From assembly GCF_004359215.1 (NCBI RefSeq), contig NC_090625.1, positions 2,094,501 through 2,134,283 of the forward strand: a DNA stretch of 39,783 bases, in the 5' to 3' direction. Source of the DNA: Bremia lactucae. Lineage: Eukaryota > Oomycota > Peronosporomycetes > Peronosporales > Peronosporaceae. The notes beneath the pieces are model-generated. The model was not told the DNA's origin. It searched no databases and saw nothing but the letters and a program-made list of their open reading frames with translations. The translations under genes were made by a program, and so were the position numbers. How positions within the stretch are numbered: the stretch's first letter is position 1; each line of letters starts with the position of its first letter. Below are positions 1 to 9,046 of the stretch, in pieces.

Positions 1-1027
1 TTCGTAATAATGCCAACCTGCGTCTGTTGTTCCTTGACAGTAGGAGTAGCCGTGCTAGTTTTGACGTCAAGTTCAGTAACTGCAATGTCCATCTTATTGA
101 CCGTAAAGCGCCGAAAATTATCAAATATCTTCGCTCCTGCCACGATGTCGTCGGTCGTATAGTGCGACTGGAATCCGACGCCTTCGACCCAATTTTTGCG
201 GCTCCGAAGGTCTGTTGCCATCGCCAACACAGCGTCGGATTTATTGTTGGCCACGTTGATATTAAAATCATTGTAAAATAAGCGCGCTCGTAATTTGAGT
301 TTGACCTTGAGTTCGTTTGCCGTTTGAAAAGCGACCGAAATGAATTCTTTGCCGGCCTTTTTGTACCAAAACGATTCCCGGTACGACCCGTCCTCGTTAA
401 AAGCCTCGTTCACTACGTCCCAAGCAGTGCAGGAGTTTCCAAAGTGCGTCATGAGTTGAGTAATATGGTTGGACATTGCTTTTAAGAGCTCGGCTTTCTC
501 AAGCACTTGCACCCACTCGGGAACTTGATCGTGCTATGACCCCACAAGCAATTAGCTACCACTATTATATTATTATTTTTTTTTCTTCGATCGTACCGAA
601 ACGAGCGTGTGACAGCGTACCCCCGATCCAGCTTTGTTGGCGAAAGCAACGATTTTGTCGGCATTCTCATACGTGAAAACGCCTTGTGTTAGTTCCGTGG
701 CTTCCCACTATAAAATAACGAACGTGTCAGCAGCTACAAGATATTCAAAAGAGTTTTCAAGCGTACCGTCATCGCATGAGTCGGAGTGATCATTCCAAAT
801 TCACTAATATTACCGAGCTTCTCAGCATAAAAGGTGTCATCCAGCTGCTTCAAGTCAGTGGCTGTGCCCATATATTTGCCTCCTCGTTCTTTGTAAGCCG
901 TCTTCGCTAAATCGTTGAGCCCCAACACGTCGGTATACGTTGACTCAATCATAATACGAGTGTCCGTAAACGCCACCGCCGGTGCGCTCGCACTACTCAG
1001 AAGGATACACGCGGCAATTACTTTCAT
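1..1027 (-). CDS. GH10 endo-1,4-beta-xylanase, secreted, three exons, 3' end cut by window edge
   Basis: Predicted glycoside hydrolase family 10 xylanase, which cleaves beta-1,4-xylan in plant cell walls. I read three exons on the minus strand: 1027-767, 707-597 and 533-1 (continuing off the window). The introns 766-708 (59 bp) and 596-534 (63 bp) both have GT...AG ends and keep phase 0. The first ATG is at 1027-1025 and opens a signal peptide (MKVIAACILLSSASAPAVAF). Family landmarks in order: FGMITPTHAM, a W-E-A-T-E block straight after intron 1, R-C-H-T-L-V before intron 2, WDVVNEA with the acid/base Glu codon at 405-407, and TELDV with the nucleophile Glu codon at 72-74. GH10 enzymes usually have LVWH where splicing here gives LVSH, so the Trp is lost or the donor is a few bases off. 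The C-terminus is not in this copy. An identical 79-bp stretch and the missing C-terminal part occur at 8296-8555. Family assignment is firm; functionality is uncertain. Confidence 0.88.
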
Positions 1028-1048
1028 CAAGACGATTGCGCTCTAAGC

Positions 1049-1065
1049 GTCAAAGTAAAAAGTGG
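1049..1065 (-). promoter_or_regulatory. Oomycete Inr + FPR core promoter of the xylanase gene
   Basis: On the minus strand the sequence is CCACTTTTTACTTTGAC. CCACTTT fits the oomycete initiator consensus YCAYTYY at all 7 positions. CTTTGAC fits the flanking promoter region consensus MWTTTNC at 6 of 7. It lies about 22 bp upstream of the xylanase ATG (1027), which implies a very short 5' UTR and supports that start. The consensus comes from memory of oomycete promoter literature; the match is read directly. Confidence 0.7.
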
Positions 1066-2299
1066 CTTTGTCAATTACAAATAGTTTGCTTAGCAGGCAA
1101 TGGTCGTTCGTAAAACACAGGACACCTTTACATCGGTCCAGTTTTCGTTATTTCTACAGTACATGTTTTTGAGAGACAAAAGTATCATAAAATCATAATT
1201 AGCGGTGGCTAATTTTACTCTTCTGAGAAGACGGTTATTTGAGGAGCATCAGAAGGTTTAGAAGAATCGTAAAAAGGACATTGCCCGAAATTTTAATGCG
1301 GGTGCTGCATGAAAGGATTTAAACGTCGACGACAGTTACGATGTATCCACAACTTAGACAAGGTCGGGCCTATTAAAAGGCTGGCCGCGCGAAACTGGCA
1401 CTATTTCCTGCAGATGATTTAATGGCAAATATGTAATGAACCATCTGTAAAAAAGTAAGTCAGCACTGCGTCCATAAAAAAGCGGTCAACTAAAAGCTCA
1501 ATAGTCAATTGCTTTGACTGACTTCCATTTAAGCCGTTGTCGCCAAAGATGGCGAAGATCGCACGCTTATAAACGAAGAAAATTAATGTGGGCTTTTACT
1601 CGATACTTTATCTATTGGTTATGATTGCACAGTCGTTTCAGCACAAATGGTCATATAACCATTTACTTCAAAGCATACTAGACGCAATGTCAGGGCGACT
1701 TATCCTCACGACTTTCCCTGGTAAAAAAATCAATCATTGTGCAGAAGCAGCCTTATATGTGGGTCTGAATAATCGCTTGGTCACATTTTTGAGCAAAGCG
1801 GGATTGATGGTCGCACTGGCTCAGGTATTAGTTGTCGTTTGTGAGCGTGCAATGATAGATTTGTGAGCGTGCACTGAATGTAAAACCGATAGATCCGTGA
1901 AGTCGGAAAGTAAATGTCGCTGTTCGAACAAGCAGTCGACGTTGTCCACACCTCTTGTCGGATGAGACACGCGACCTGAACTTACGCTTAAAATGTCTGT
2001 CATAGACGGACCATGGCCACAATTACAAGCAAAGAAGACCCCTGCGCAACGAAGACTGACTGACATAGTCTTGAGCAATGCCATACGAGTCTCAAAGCTA
2101 ATACTCTACCAGTCATTGGCGCCTTGAAATTCAACAATAGACAGCGCTACTAAAAGACACCTTTTGAAACAGTGAGGGGAATGCATCAAAAAGTGCTTAA
2201 CAACGAAATGATCACGCTGTAACTTTTATAAAAATCAAAGCAAGGCCATATAATTTTTACGATGCGACAAATGGTGCTATCCCTCGACCTCTCACGACC
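1066..2299. other. Intergenic stretch without a recognisable gene
   Basis: About 1.2 kb between the xylanase promoter and the 3' end of the lysyl-tRNA synthetase gene. It is AT-rich and no open frame resembles a known protein. The one structured item is a short partial tandem duplication at about 1839-1876, where TTTGTGAGCGTGCA recurs after 22 bp. Nothing else is supported. Confidence 0.6.
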
Positions 2300-4258
2300 C
2301 TACCATTTGACACGCAATTCATTGGGAAACGCCGTCACAAAGTCGAGCCACTTTTCGACGTTTGGGTATTTCTTGAGGATATCCTTCCCCACTACCTTGA
2401 CTCGTTCAAACACGACCGTGTCGTCCTTTGACGGGGACGATCCATTCACAAACGTCGAGCCACTTAGACGCGTTTCAAGCACGTCCAGAGCCACAGACCC
2501 CGTCGCAGAAACAAGCGCAGCAATTCCAGTAGCCGATGCCACCGAAGCAGTCTGTTCGTCTGGCTTCATCGCAGGGAAAAGCAGCACTTCTTTGATATTA
2601 AAGCGGTTGCACAGAAACATTGTCATGCGATCAATGCCGCATCCCCAGCCTGCAGTCGGTGGTAATCCGTACTCCATGGCCGTACAAAAGGCCTCGTCGT
2701 GCGGCTGGGATTCGTCGTCCCCGGCAGCAGCCTGTGCCATTTGCTCAATAAATCGCTCTCGTTGCACCTTGGGGTTATTCAGCTCCGTGTACGCATTGCA
2801 GATTTCCGCACCTGCGAGAAAGAGTTCAAAACGCTCGGTTAACGCGGGTTTTTCGCGATGATACTTTGCCAGGGGCGAGTTGTACACAGGTTGGTCCATG
2901 ATAAAAAAAGGTTTCGTCCAGTAAGCTTGATTATCTTCAATAAAGTGCCCCACGAGCTTGTCTAAAAGACGAGCAATAGACCGAGGTGGTGCACATTCGA
3001 GCTCGTATTTCACCACGAGCTCTTCTAGAATAACTCGACTAGCTTCTGGATCTTCAATAGGAATAGAAACACCCGTCGCTTCTTCGACGGCAGAGACCAT
3101 ACTCACGCGCTTAAACGGGGGCGTGAAATCAATTGTTACTGGCTCTTCACCTGCCTCCTTTTGAATTGTAATGGTGTAGCCCCCTGTGATCTCTTTCACC
3201 ATCTCCGAAAAGAGTCTCTCGGTCAATGTCATGAGATCGTTATAATCCGCGTACGCCATGTAAAACTCACAGCTCGTGAACTCGGGATTGTGCGTTAAGT
3301 CGATGCCTTCGTTTCGAAATTGGCGTCCAATTTCATACACTCGGTCCAGACCTCCAATCACGAGCTGTTTAAGGTACAATTCTGGGGCTACGCGCATGAA
3401 TAAATTCATGTGCAAATCGTTATGATACGTCACAAATGGTTTCGCCGTCGCACCACCAACAATCATATTCATCATAGGAGTTTCGACTTCCAAAAATTGT
3501 TGTTGATCTAAAAATCGACGAATAAAGTTGATAATTTTTGCACGAGTTTGAAAGATTGTCCGAGTGTCGTCATTCATAATGAGATCAAGATATCGCTGGC
3601 GATAGCGCGTGTCCTGCTGCAGCGTCAATCCCGCGTGAGTTTTAGGGAGCATATGCATGCAGGGGGATAGCAGCACTAATTGCTGCGGGAAGATCGAGAG
3701 CTCGCCCTTCTTGGATTTACCAGGGTGGCCCTTGACGCCCACAATGTCACCGCGACGGAGGATGCTGTGAATCTGAGCAAAAGCCTCGGCGCTTTCGTAC
3801 GTGCCTATGTCCGACATGATTTGCACTTTTTTTCCATCTGCTCGCAAGTCATAGAAAACGAGCTTGGTCCCTGAGATGCGCTTACTATGGAGACGGCCGG
3901 CTACAGACACGACCACGTCCACGAGGTGGCTCCCAGCGTCCGAGTTTCCATACAATGCATGAAACTCGGGCAGCGAAGTCGAAACATGAAACTTGTGCGG
4001 ATACGGATTGAATCCTTGCTTCTCAAGCTCGCCAAGTGTCTTTTCACGGTTAGCGAAATAGGCCGTAGGATCAAGTTCGTCGTCGTCTGTGGCCGAAGCC
4101 TTCGTGGGCTTCGATGCGGCCTCGGCAGCCTTCTTGGCGGCCTTTTCAGCTTTAGTCACTGCCGCTTTTTCCGCCTTGAGCCGACGCTTTAGTTCGTTCT
4201 TGCTGATTGGCGCCGCGGGGTCGCCGGTGGCAGGGGAAGCGTCCGTTGGAGTGCTCAT
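2300..4258 (-). CDS. KARS: Lysyl-tRNA synthetase, class II, cytosolic type, with C-terminal extension
   Basis: Class IIb lysyl-tRNA synthetase of 652 aa, uninterrupted, with ATG at 4258-4256. It charges tRNA-Lys with lysine in the cytosol. The N-terminal 70 residues are rich in Lys and Ala ([20 protein letters not shown]), as in the tRNA-binding extension of eukaryotic KARS. An OB-fold anticodon-binding region follows (about 110-230), then the catalytic core with motif 2 ([20 protein letters not shown], about 318-338) and motif 3 (GWGCGIDRM, about 535-545), followed by LLFPAMKP. Eukaryotic KARS normally ends close to this point. Here about 85 further residues follow, including [12 protein letters not shown] and [12 protein letters not shown], which resemble the C-terminal part of GST-C/eEF1B-type domains. 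The extension is seen; its GST-C relationship is inference. Its 3' neighbour on the left is intergenic, and an LTR fragment lies about 115 bp upstream of the start. Confidence 0.95.
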   Translation of the reverse strand: MSTPTDASPATGDPAAPISKNELKRRLKAEKAAVTKAEKAAKKAAEAASKPTKASATDDDELDPTAYFANREKTLGELEKQGFNPYPHKFHVSTSLPEFHALYGNSDAGSHLVDVVVSVAGRLHSKRISGTKLVFYDLRADGKKVQIMSDIGTYESAEAFAQIHSILRRGDIVGVKGHPGKSKKGELSIFPQQLVLLSPCMHMLPKTHAGLTLQQDTRYRQRYLDLIMNDDTRTIFQTRAKIINFIRRFLDQQQFLEVETPMMNMIVGGATAKPFVTYHNDLHMNLFMRVAPELYLKQLVIGGLDRVYEIGRQFRNEGIDLTHNPEFTSCEFYMAYADYNDLMTLTERLFSEMVKEITGGYTITIQKEAGEEPVTIDFTPPFKRVSMVSAVEEATGVSIPIEDPEASRVILEELVVKYELECAPPRSIARLLDKLVGHFIEDNQAYWTKPFFIMDQPVYNSPLAKYHREKPALTERFELFLAGAEICNAYTELNNPKVQRERFIEQMAQAAAGDDESQPHDEAFCTAMEYGLPPTAGWGCGIDRMTMFLCNRFNIKEVLLFPAMKPDEQTASVASATGIAALVSATGSVALDVLETRLSGSTFVNGSSPSKDDTVVFERVKVVGKDILKKYPNVEKWLDFVTAFPNELRVKW

Positions 4259-4371
4259 TGTCCGAGTGGCTAGAATTTATTGGTTGTGACTTCAGGTGAA
4301 TTTTAAGTAAATTTTGTAGAATTTAACAACTTTCTCCTATTGAGATGCCTTCGTCGCGGTTAGCAGTATTA

Positions 4372-4513
4372 AATAAATATTATTTCCTATAAGAGGAATA
4401 TTTCATATTGTTTTCTATGGAGGAAATAAATAGAGAAGTACAAGATTATTATCTCATTAATTTTGATTTAATAGTTCCAATATTACCAAATTTAAGAATA
4501 CTGACGCAATAAG
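4372..4513 (+). repeat. LTR3 fragment
   Basis: The segment from ATAAATATTATTTCCT through CCAATATTACCAAATTT to GACGCAATAAG matches the first third of the solo LTR at 20563-21048 in the same orientation, with small internal indels. No terminus is visible, so this is a truncated copy lying immediately upstream of the lysyl-tRNA synthetase gene. Confidence 0.7.
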
Positions 4514-4524
4514 TTTCTTTCGAC

Positions 4525-4842
4525 TTAGGTGGTACTAAACCACGTTCGCCCCTACAGTCATACAAAGACTTTTCGACTCAACGAGTCTCTTAGTGCTATA
4601 GAACTGATGAATTAATAACTCAGGGAGTTGTACCAGCTCTAAAAGCTTAATAAATTCTAGTTCAAGGGATCCAGGGGCTCGCAGAACCAAGTGGCAACTA
4701 GTGCCCAAGAGTTTATACGGCACTTTACGCTTTAAGATCAAAAGGGGAACTACACTTTATTTAATTATTTAATCTAAAAACTTGCCCTAGCTAATTTAAA
4801 AAAAGATTTCGACCGCCAGATTTAAATCTGGCGGCGACCAGT
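4525..4842 (-). repeat. Family-B LTR fragment, reverse orientation
   Basis: Reverse-complement match to the second half of the 480-bp family-B LTR (13433-13912 and 27434-27912). Shared landmarks are the short hairpin CCGCCAGATTTAAATCTGGCGG, the tract CTAGCTAATTTAA, and CCAAGTGGCAACTAGTGCCC. Both ends are ragged: the left merges into LTR3 sequence and the right stops at about 4842, where an unrelated segment begins. Confidence 0.75.
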
Positions 4843-5139
4843 GGCGCGTATACGCGCGTGCTGGGGTACTAAAACCTTTAGTCGAAAGCGCTTCTTGTGT
4901 TGCTCAGAGATGAGCTTGGCTTTAAGGACAATGTGCAGAAAGACCTTGCGGTATTTACGAAGCTCAACACACTTGGCGAAACTTATCGATATACGTACTG
5001 CATGACCACGATAATGTCGTAATCTTGACATGACGCCTGTGTACTGTCTGCTTGTATTAAAATCTCGGATAAAGGCCATGAAAGGCGAATAGTTTGACGC
5101 CGAGAAGATGGCACGCTTGGCAGAGAAGCGAGTCGTGTG
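4843..5139 (-). other. Orphan coding-like segment of unknown origin, joined to copy A through one N
   Basis: About 300 bp that matches neither Gypsy family elsewhere in the window. On the minus strand one frame is open from the single N at 5140 to about 4822 (roughly 105 codons). It is basic and rich in Phe, Arg and Ser, with a stretch reading FMAFIRDFNTSRQYTG. No family was recognised. The frame happens to be continuous with the retrotransposon frame on the other side of the N, but the N marks an uncertain base at what looks like a sequence junction, so this continuity should not be trusted. Confidence 0.4.
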
Positions 5140-5140
5140 N

Positions 5141-6005
5141 TCCTTAGGCAACTCGCATAAAACTGTTTCAGGGAATACATCTCTTAACTCAATCAAATCC
5201 TTGTTTAAAGGATTTGACTTAAGTGGCTCCCAGGATTGAGTAGTATATCTCTCAATCCGAGTCTCTACATCGAGGCCACTTTCGTCCATCGGCAAGCTGC
5301 TGAGATCCCGTTCGTATTCTGCAAAAATTACCGCTGACCGAATATCGGTTACGTATTTGTCCTCTGTAACGAGTACGCAGATCTGCTTGATTTTACCACT
5401 TTGCAGATCACTGAAAAACCGCTTGAGTTCTAGGGTTGGTAGTTGAGTTATCTCCGAAGTTTACTTGGAGGCGAATACAGATGAAGGGTATAAGCGCCTA
5501 CTCTTGATCTGTCATTACCCAAGACATTCAATGTCTCGGTTTCTTCCTGGGATTTATCTACACGCTGCCGGGGGATTAATCCCTTGGGATGCCGAAGTCT
5601 AGTCACTTCAGCATTAACTATTTGAGCACTTTTCTCCTCAAATGTGGGGGCTTATTCCCTCAACGTCTTCCGACTGTGATTGCGCCATCACAGTCGGGTC
5701 CTTATCGATCGACTCTCGATTTGACCTAGGAATATTTTGTTGTCCCTTTTGAAAAATCGGTATATTCCTTGAATGCCGCCCGCAAGACGTACATCCATGT
5801 CTCGATTCACTCGACTTATTCGAGTGGAGGACCTTCGGCGCTGCCTGTACATTGAAACAGCCGCCGGCAGCTGACTCCACAATGTGATTGGTAATCACAC
5901 TGTGATCTTGTGCAGTTGTACTAACGACCGTACCAAAGTGAGGCCATCGCACTCACTTGTAGTACATCCACACACTTGTGGACGCTCCAAGACGTTCATC
6001 AGATG
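5141..6005 (-). pseudogene. Copy A pol: protease-RT linker and RT N-terminal part
   Basis: Degenerate coding region. The segment 5952-5640 encodes a linker rich in Ser, Thr and His that is also present in copies C (30410-30189) and D (36048-36269), with shared words such as VVSTTAQDHSV, ESAAGG and NKSSESR or NKSSGS. Further on, the frame around 5295-5141 reads into the sequence that precedes the RT fingers (LIELRDVFPETVLCELPK). No function can be given for the linker; its conserved position between protease and RT in three copies is what identifies it. Confidence 0.65.
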
Positions 6006-6440
6006 GCCATCTGATCAACAAGTGGCAGGCATCTTTACGGATCGATGCTGCCAGCTGATCCTTGGCTCGTATTTTCTGAGCCAAGGTAGACCTAGGATGA
6101 CATCAAAATTGTCATCCAAGTTCAGTACGATGAAAACATTATCGTACTGTAAATCTTTTAACGAGTTGTAGAATTTCAATACGCGTTTCATCACTGATAT
6201 CGATGCGCCTGTCGCTATACGCACCGTCATCCTCGTTGGAGGGATGTCGCGCTCAAAATATTTGAGTCTTCGACCTTCTAGCGACTGGCGACGAATATAT
6301 TATTCGACACCCCACAGTCCACTAGGGCTCTAAGGGACAAACTATTTGTCACTTTTAATTTCAAGGTGGTGAGGGATACCTCATCACCAGGTGCAAAGAC
6401 ACATAATGATTGTGTGTCTGGAGCAACTTTCGTCAACAGC
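6006..6440 (-). pseudogene. Copy A retropepsin-like aspartic protease
   Basis: Retrotransposon aspartic protease that would process the Gag-Pol polyprotein. The active-site region around 6325 corresponds to the ALVDCG motif seen intact in copies C and D (Asp-Cys-Gly in place of the commoner Asp-Ser/Thr-Gly). The downstream block 6230-6015 carries the family signature FDVILGLPWLRKYEP. A frameshift separates the two blocks, so the gene is broken. Confidence 0.75.
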
Positions 6441-7530
6441 TTTGCGAATTCTCTTGAGGTGCTGGATCAGTAGGGCCGTGCGCCCCAAGTGACCCCGACC
6501 GTTTTTTTGGCGGTTTTGCCTCGCTGTTGCGATTTCGCAACAACGTCGGACCCGCGACCGTTGCCCTGTTTGGCATTCGGTCCATAAATACGTTCAGTAT
6601 CCCTAGGAACTGGACGTGGGGCACCACACTCATGAGCGTAGTGACCTAAATTTTGAAAGCGACTGCATCGTCTGCAATTGCTTACTGTTCGAGAAGCGAA
6701 GTTTTTCGCTTCCGACATAAGCGAGGTCCATAGGTTATGGACTCCCAAACTCTTGTCGTTTCAGAGGAGCGTATCCAGCTCCAAGCGGGACAGATGGGTC
6801 TTCACAGGACCAACCGTAAGGCCTTGCATGAACACCGTAATCAACGTGTGTTCATAAACTGTGTTGTTCGTGATACAACTCGCTAAGAGTCGTATGTGCT
6901 GGGCATAAGCGTGAACATCACGCTTGCCTTGCTTGAGTTTCAAAAGCTCTGATCGAGCTCTGAACTCAGCCCTAGGTGGTTCAAACGTCTTTTTGAGCCT
7001 GGCTTTAAAAGCCTCAAGCGACCCAAATACATGTGGGTCGCGCAACTTAAGGCTTGGTGCCCAAGTTTTGGCACGTCCTGCCAAATTTAATTGAGCAAAC
7101 GCGACTTGCATCTGCTCGTCGACGATGTGACGAGCCCTTATGGCATCGTCCAACTCGACAAACCATCATAAGAGGGAGTCTTCTTCGACTCCCCTTTACT
7201 TAGAGTTGTCCATCTCTGAGGTTTCCGGACGACGCGTGTGCGTCATCTCAGGTACAGGGGCCTGTACCTGCTGTAACCTCAACAGTTCTGCCTGTTGAGA
7301 GCCTTGCTGATTAAGCAAGGCTACCTTCTCCTTCGCCTCGTAAAGTTCATGTTGTATGAATTCGCGATGGCGGAATGGAGGGCATCTCTGTCCAAACCGG
7401 ACAGCATGGCCAAGATGACATCGTTTCATACGGTTGAACTCATTCGTTCGACCGCACTTCTTTCTATGTCACTTAGAAAGGAGTAGCTATCACGCGAAAC
7501 ATGATGCGTATTTACATTATCATCGAACAT
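6440..7530 (-). pseudogene. Copy A gag with CCHC zinc knuckle
   Basis: Gag pseudogene starting at an ATG at 7530-7528, followed by a coiled-coil-like N-terminal part ending ...RRPETSEMDNSK. It is then interrupted by TAA at 7198-7196. The same TAA occurs at the same place in copies C and D. The capsid part (7153-6761) has the retrotransposon gag signature including SLEAFKARLKKTFEPPRAEF and LKQGKRDVHAYAQHIRLLAS. After a frameshift comes a zinc knuckle at about 6680-6640 (NCRRCSRFQNLGHYAHEC, spacing C-x2-C-x7-H-x4-C, wider than the canonical CCHC). Confidence 0.85.
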
Positions 7531-7573
7531 GTCCTTGTTAGGTGATGAAGCTGTGGTCCTCGGACGGACTACA

Positions 7574-7586
7574 AAGTGCTACCAGG
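7574..7586 (-). other. Putative primer-binding site of copy A
   Basis: Immediately inside the 5' LTR the minus strand reads CCTGGTAGCAC. TGGTAGCA resembles the usual primer-binding site complementary to the 3' end of initiator methionine tRNA, offset by two bases from the LTR end. The same sequence follows the LTR of copy D (34416 onward). Complementarity beyond 8 bases is not evident. Confidence 0.5.
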
Positions 7587-8047
7587 TGTAACGGGGCACT
7601 GCCGACTTGTACTGCAGTACAAGGCTACTACGCACTGCAGTACAAGTCTACTACGCACTGCCTCAGTGCGTGTGGTGCCTCACGTCACTTCACGTACACT
7701 AGTACGTGCACAGGAAGACTCTCTTTAAAACACTTGCTTTAAAGAGGGTTAAGCAAGAAACGGTATGAATTTAATTAAGTTCTTCTTGTCTATGTACTTC
7801 ATACTAACTTAATTATGAATTAATTCAAAACATGTACTAAAAGTATTATCCGTCTTTCTCTTTGCGTGCGTCCAGCGCTGACTGGACCGCGGAGAAAGTA
7901 GATATAATGGTCTATATCTACCAGTGGATAAGCTCTTAGAAAATTACAATGTAAAGTATTATTCTCCAAATATTATATACCTTTTAGATAATATATTAAT
8001 TAACAGCCTTTAAGTGTTAATTTCATGTAACGATACACCCCGTTACA
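7587..8047 (-). repeat. Family-A LTR, 5' LTR of copy A (461 bp)
   Basis: The LTR begins TGTAACGGGG and ends CCCCGTTACA on the minus strand. It contains the palindromic stretch around the paired blocks of GTACAAG and CTTGTAC, and it is followed inward by the putative primer-binding site. It matches the LTRs at 14133-14588, 33964-34415 and 38750-39185. Confidence 0.9.
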
Positions 8048-8185
8048 CTTTGACTTAGAGATGTATATCTTTGAGATTTCCGGTCGACGCGTGTGCGTCA
8101 TATCAGGTGCAGGGAGAGGTCTGTACCTAATGCAAATTCAACAGTTCTGCCGGTCGAAAGCCTTGCTGATTACGCAAGGCTAATA
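8048..8185 (-). pseudogene. Fragment of a second family-A gag gene
   Basis: On the minus strand this matches the end of the N-terminal gag section: the equivalents of the GLN-rich stretch and of the RRPET region in copy A (7320-7200) are recognisable, including the inverted words around CCTTGCTGATTACGCAAGG. It abuts the LTR of copy A exactly, as expected if copy A inserted into an older family-A gag gene. It fades out at about 8185. Confidence 0.7.
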
Positions 8186-8295
8186 AAATAATATTTAAGT
8201 AATAGATTGCTGTATTGATTTCAACACCTTAAAAAAATCATTGTAATTATTGTTCCTTAATGCAAGTAACTTCACATAGCGCAACTGCACAATTT
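8186..8295. other. Short spacer between gag fragment and xylanase 3' end
   Basis: About 110 bp of AT-rich sequence that would be the 3' untranslated flank of the xylanase fragment at 8296-8555. No feature is visible. Confidence 0.5.
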
Positions 8296-8555
8296 CTACA
8301 GAATCCAGCCCGCCGTCACCGCATCGTATGTAGCTTTCCGTACAAGTGGTGTGTTGGGTCCTCCAGGCTGGTAAAATAGCAGCGGAGCCGATTTTTCAAT
8401 TAACGAGTACGTATCGACAAAGTCCCAAACGGTGACACCGGTGCACCTCAGAGTTTTCTTGCACGCCGACACAACATTCGTAATAATGCCAACCTGCGTC
8501 TGTTGTTCCTTGACAGTAGGAGTAGCCGTGCTAGTTTTGACGTCAAGTTCAGTAA
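8296..8555 (-). CDS. GH10 xylanase C-terminal fragment, cut by assembly gap
   Basis: C-terminal part of a GH10 xylanase on the minus strand, running from the assembly gap at 8556 to a stop codon at 8298-8296. It starts at the nucleophile motif (TELDVK) and continues with VTVWDFVDTYSLIEKSAPLL-like sequence, the W-D-F/G block being typical of the family's last barrel strands, and ends G-W-I-L-stop. Bases 8477-8555 are identical to bases 1-79 of the window. So this is either the missing end of the gene at 1-1027, placed away from it by a scaffolding or tandem-duplication effect, or a second nearly identical xylanase whose front lies in the gap. Confidence 0.82.
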
Positions 8556-8655
8556 NNNNNNNNNNNNNNNNNNNNNNNNNNNNNNNNNNNNNNNNNNNNN
8601 NNNNNNNNNNNNNNNNNNNNNNNNNNNNNNNNNNNNNNNNNNNNNNNNNNNNNNN
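8556..8655. other. Assembly gap (100 N)
   Basis: Exactly 100 N, the conventional length for a gap of unknown size. It separates a xylanase fragment from retrotransposon sequence, and the contig end on its left repeats the first 79 bases of the window. Confidence 0.99.
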
Positions 8656-9046
8656 TAGATCCGACCTATGTGTCGGATCTAGAGTCGAAGATCGACAAAC
8701 TTGATCTCTACCTCGTTTTTTTGGAGGAGGATCTTGATCATGAGCGCGCTAAGCGTCACTCTTTGAAACACAAGATGCAGACTCACCGTATCGAACGGTT
8801 GAAAGACCGTTCGAAAAGTGCGTACTCAATATTGGAGTACAAACGGAAGCGTCACGCTCTCTCCGTGACGAGCTGTCGTCAGCTCATTGCGATTTTAAGG
8901 AACATCGGATTCGGTATAAGAATCTCCATTCCCAACATGAGAGTCTGGTTCATGATCACAAGAATCATTTAGGGATTCTTGAATGGGGTGGTCAGATCCG
9001 TCCGGGGAAGAAACCACGGGCGGAGCCGACCAAAACAAAAACGTAG
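8656..9046 (+). pseudogene. Antisense ORF of Gypsy family A, coiled-coil C-terminus (copy F)
   Basis: Plus-strand open frame opposite to the retrotransposon genes of copy F. It starts in the gap and encodes a charged, heptad-rich coiled coil (around SDLESKIDKLD and LDHERAKRHSLKHK). A 2-base insertion near 8865 shifts the frame, after which the homologous frame continues (HESLVHDHKNHLGILEWGG) to TAG at 9044-9046. The counterpart in copy C (about 28670-29159) encodes the same protein. The last 78 bp overlap the 3' end of pol, whose stop lies at 8971-8969 on the other strand. No known family was recognised; a role in the element is inference. Confidence 0.6.

Larger units (their letters stand above)
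5141..8047 (-). mobile_element. Gypsy family A retrotransposon, copy A: 5' LTR, gag, protease, start of RT; truncated
   Basis: Minus-strand element reading from its 5' LTR (8047-7587) through primer-binding site, gag, zinc knuckle, aspartic protease and a pol linker to the first part of the reverse transcriptase (ending VFPETVLCELPK at about 5141). There it is cut off at the single N at 5140. RT catalytic core, RNase H, integrase and 3' LTR are missing. The frames are broken by several stops, so it is not autonomous. On its upstream side (8048-8185) lies a piece of another copy's gag gene, suggesting nested insertion. Components are listed separately. Confidence 0.9.

Noticed and set aside
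1588..1866. 92-codon plus-strand frame with a hydrophobic beginning, considered as a small secreted effector
   Set aside because: No RxLR, dEER or LxLFLAK-type motif, a poor signal-peptide pattern and no promoter element; it contains a recent small tandem duplication at its end.
2262..2861. 199-codon open frame on the plus strand
   Set aside because: It is antisense to the conserved catalytic part of the lysyl-tRNA synthetase gene and has no recognisable motifs; opposite-strand openness follows from codon use.
1..8555. A circular 8.5-kb molecule, suggested by the 79-bp identity of the two ends
   Set aside because: The interval holds a normal nuclear lysyl-tRNA synthetase gene and a truncated retrotransposon; graph overlap at a contig end or a tandem duplication explains the identity more simply.
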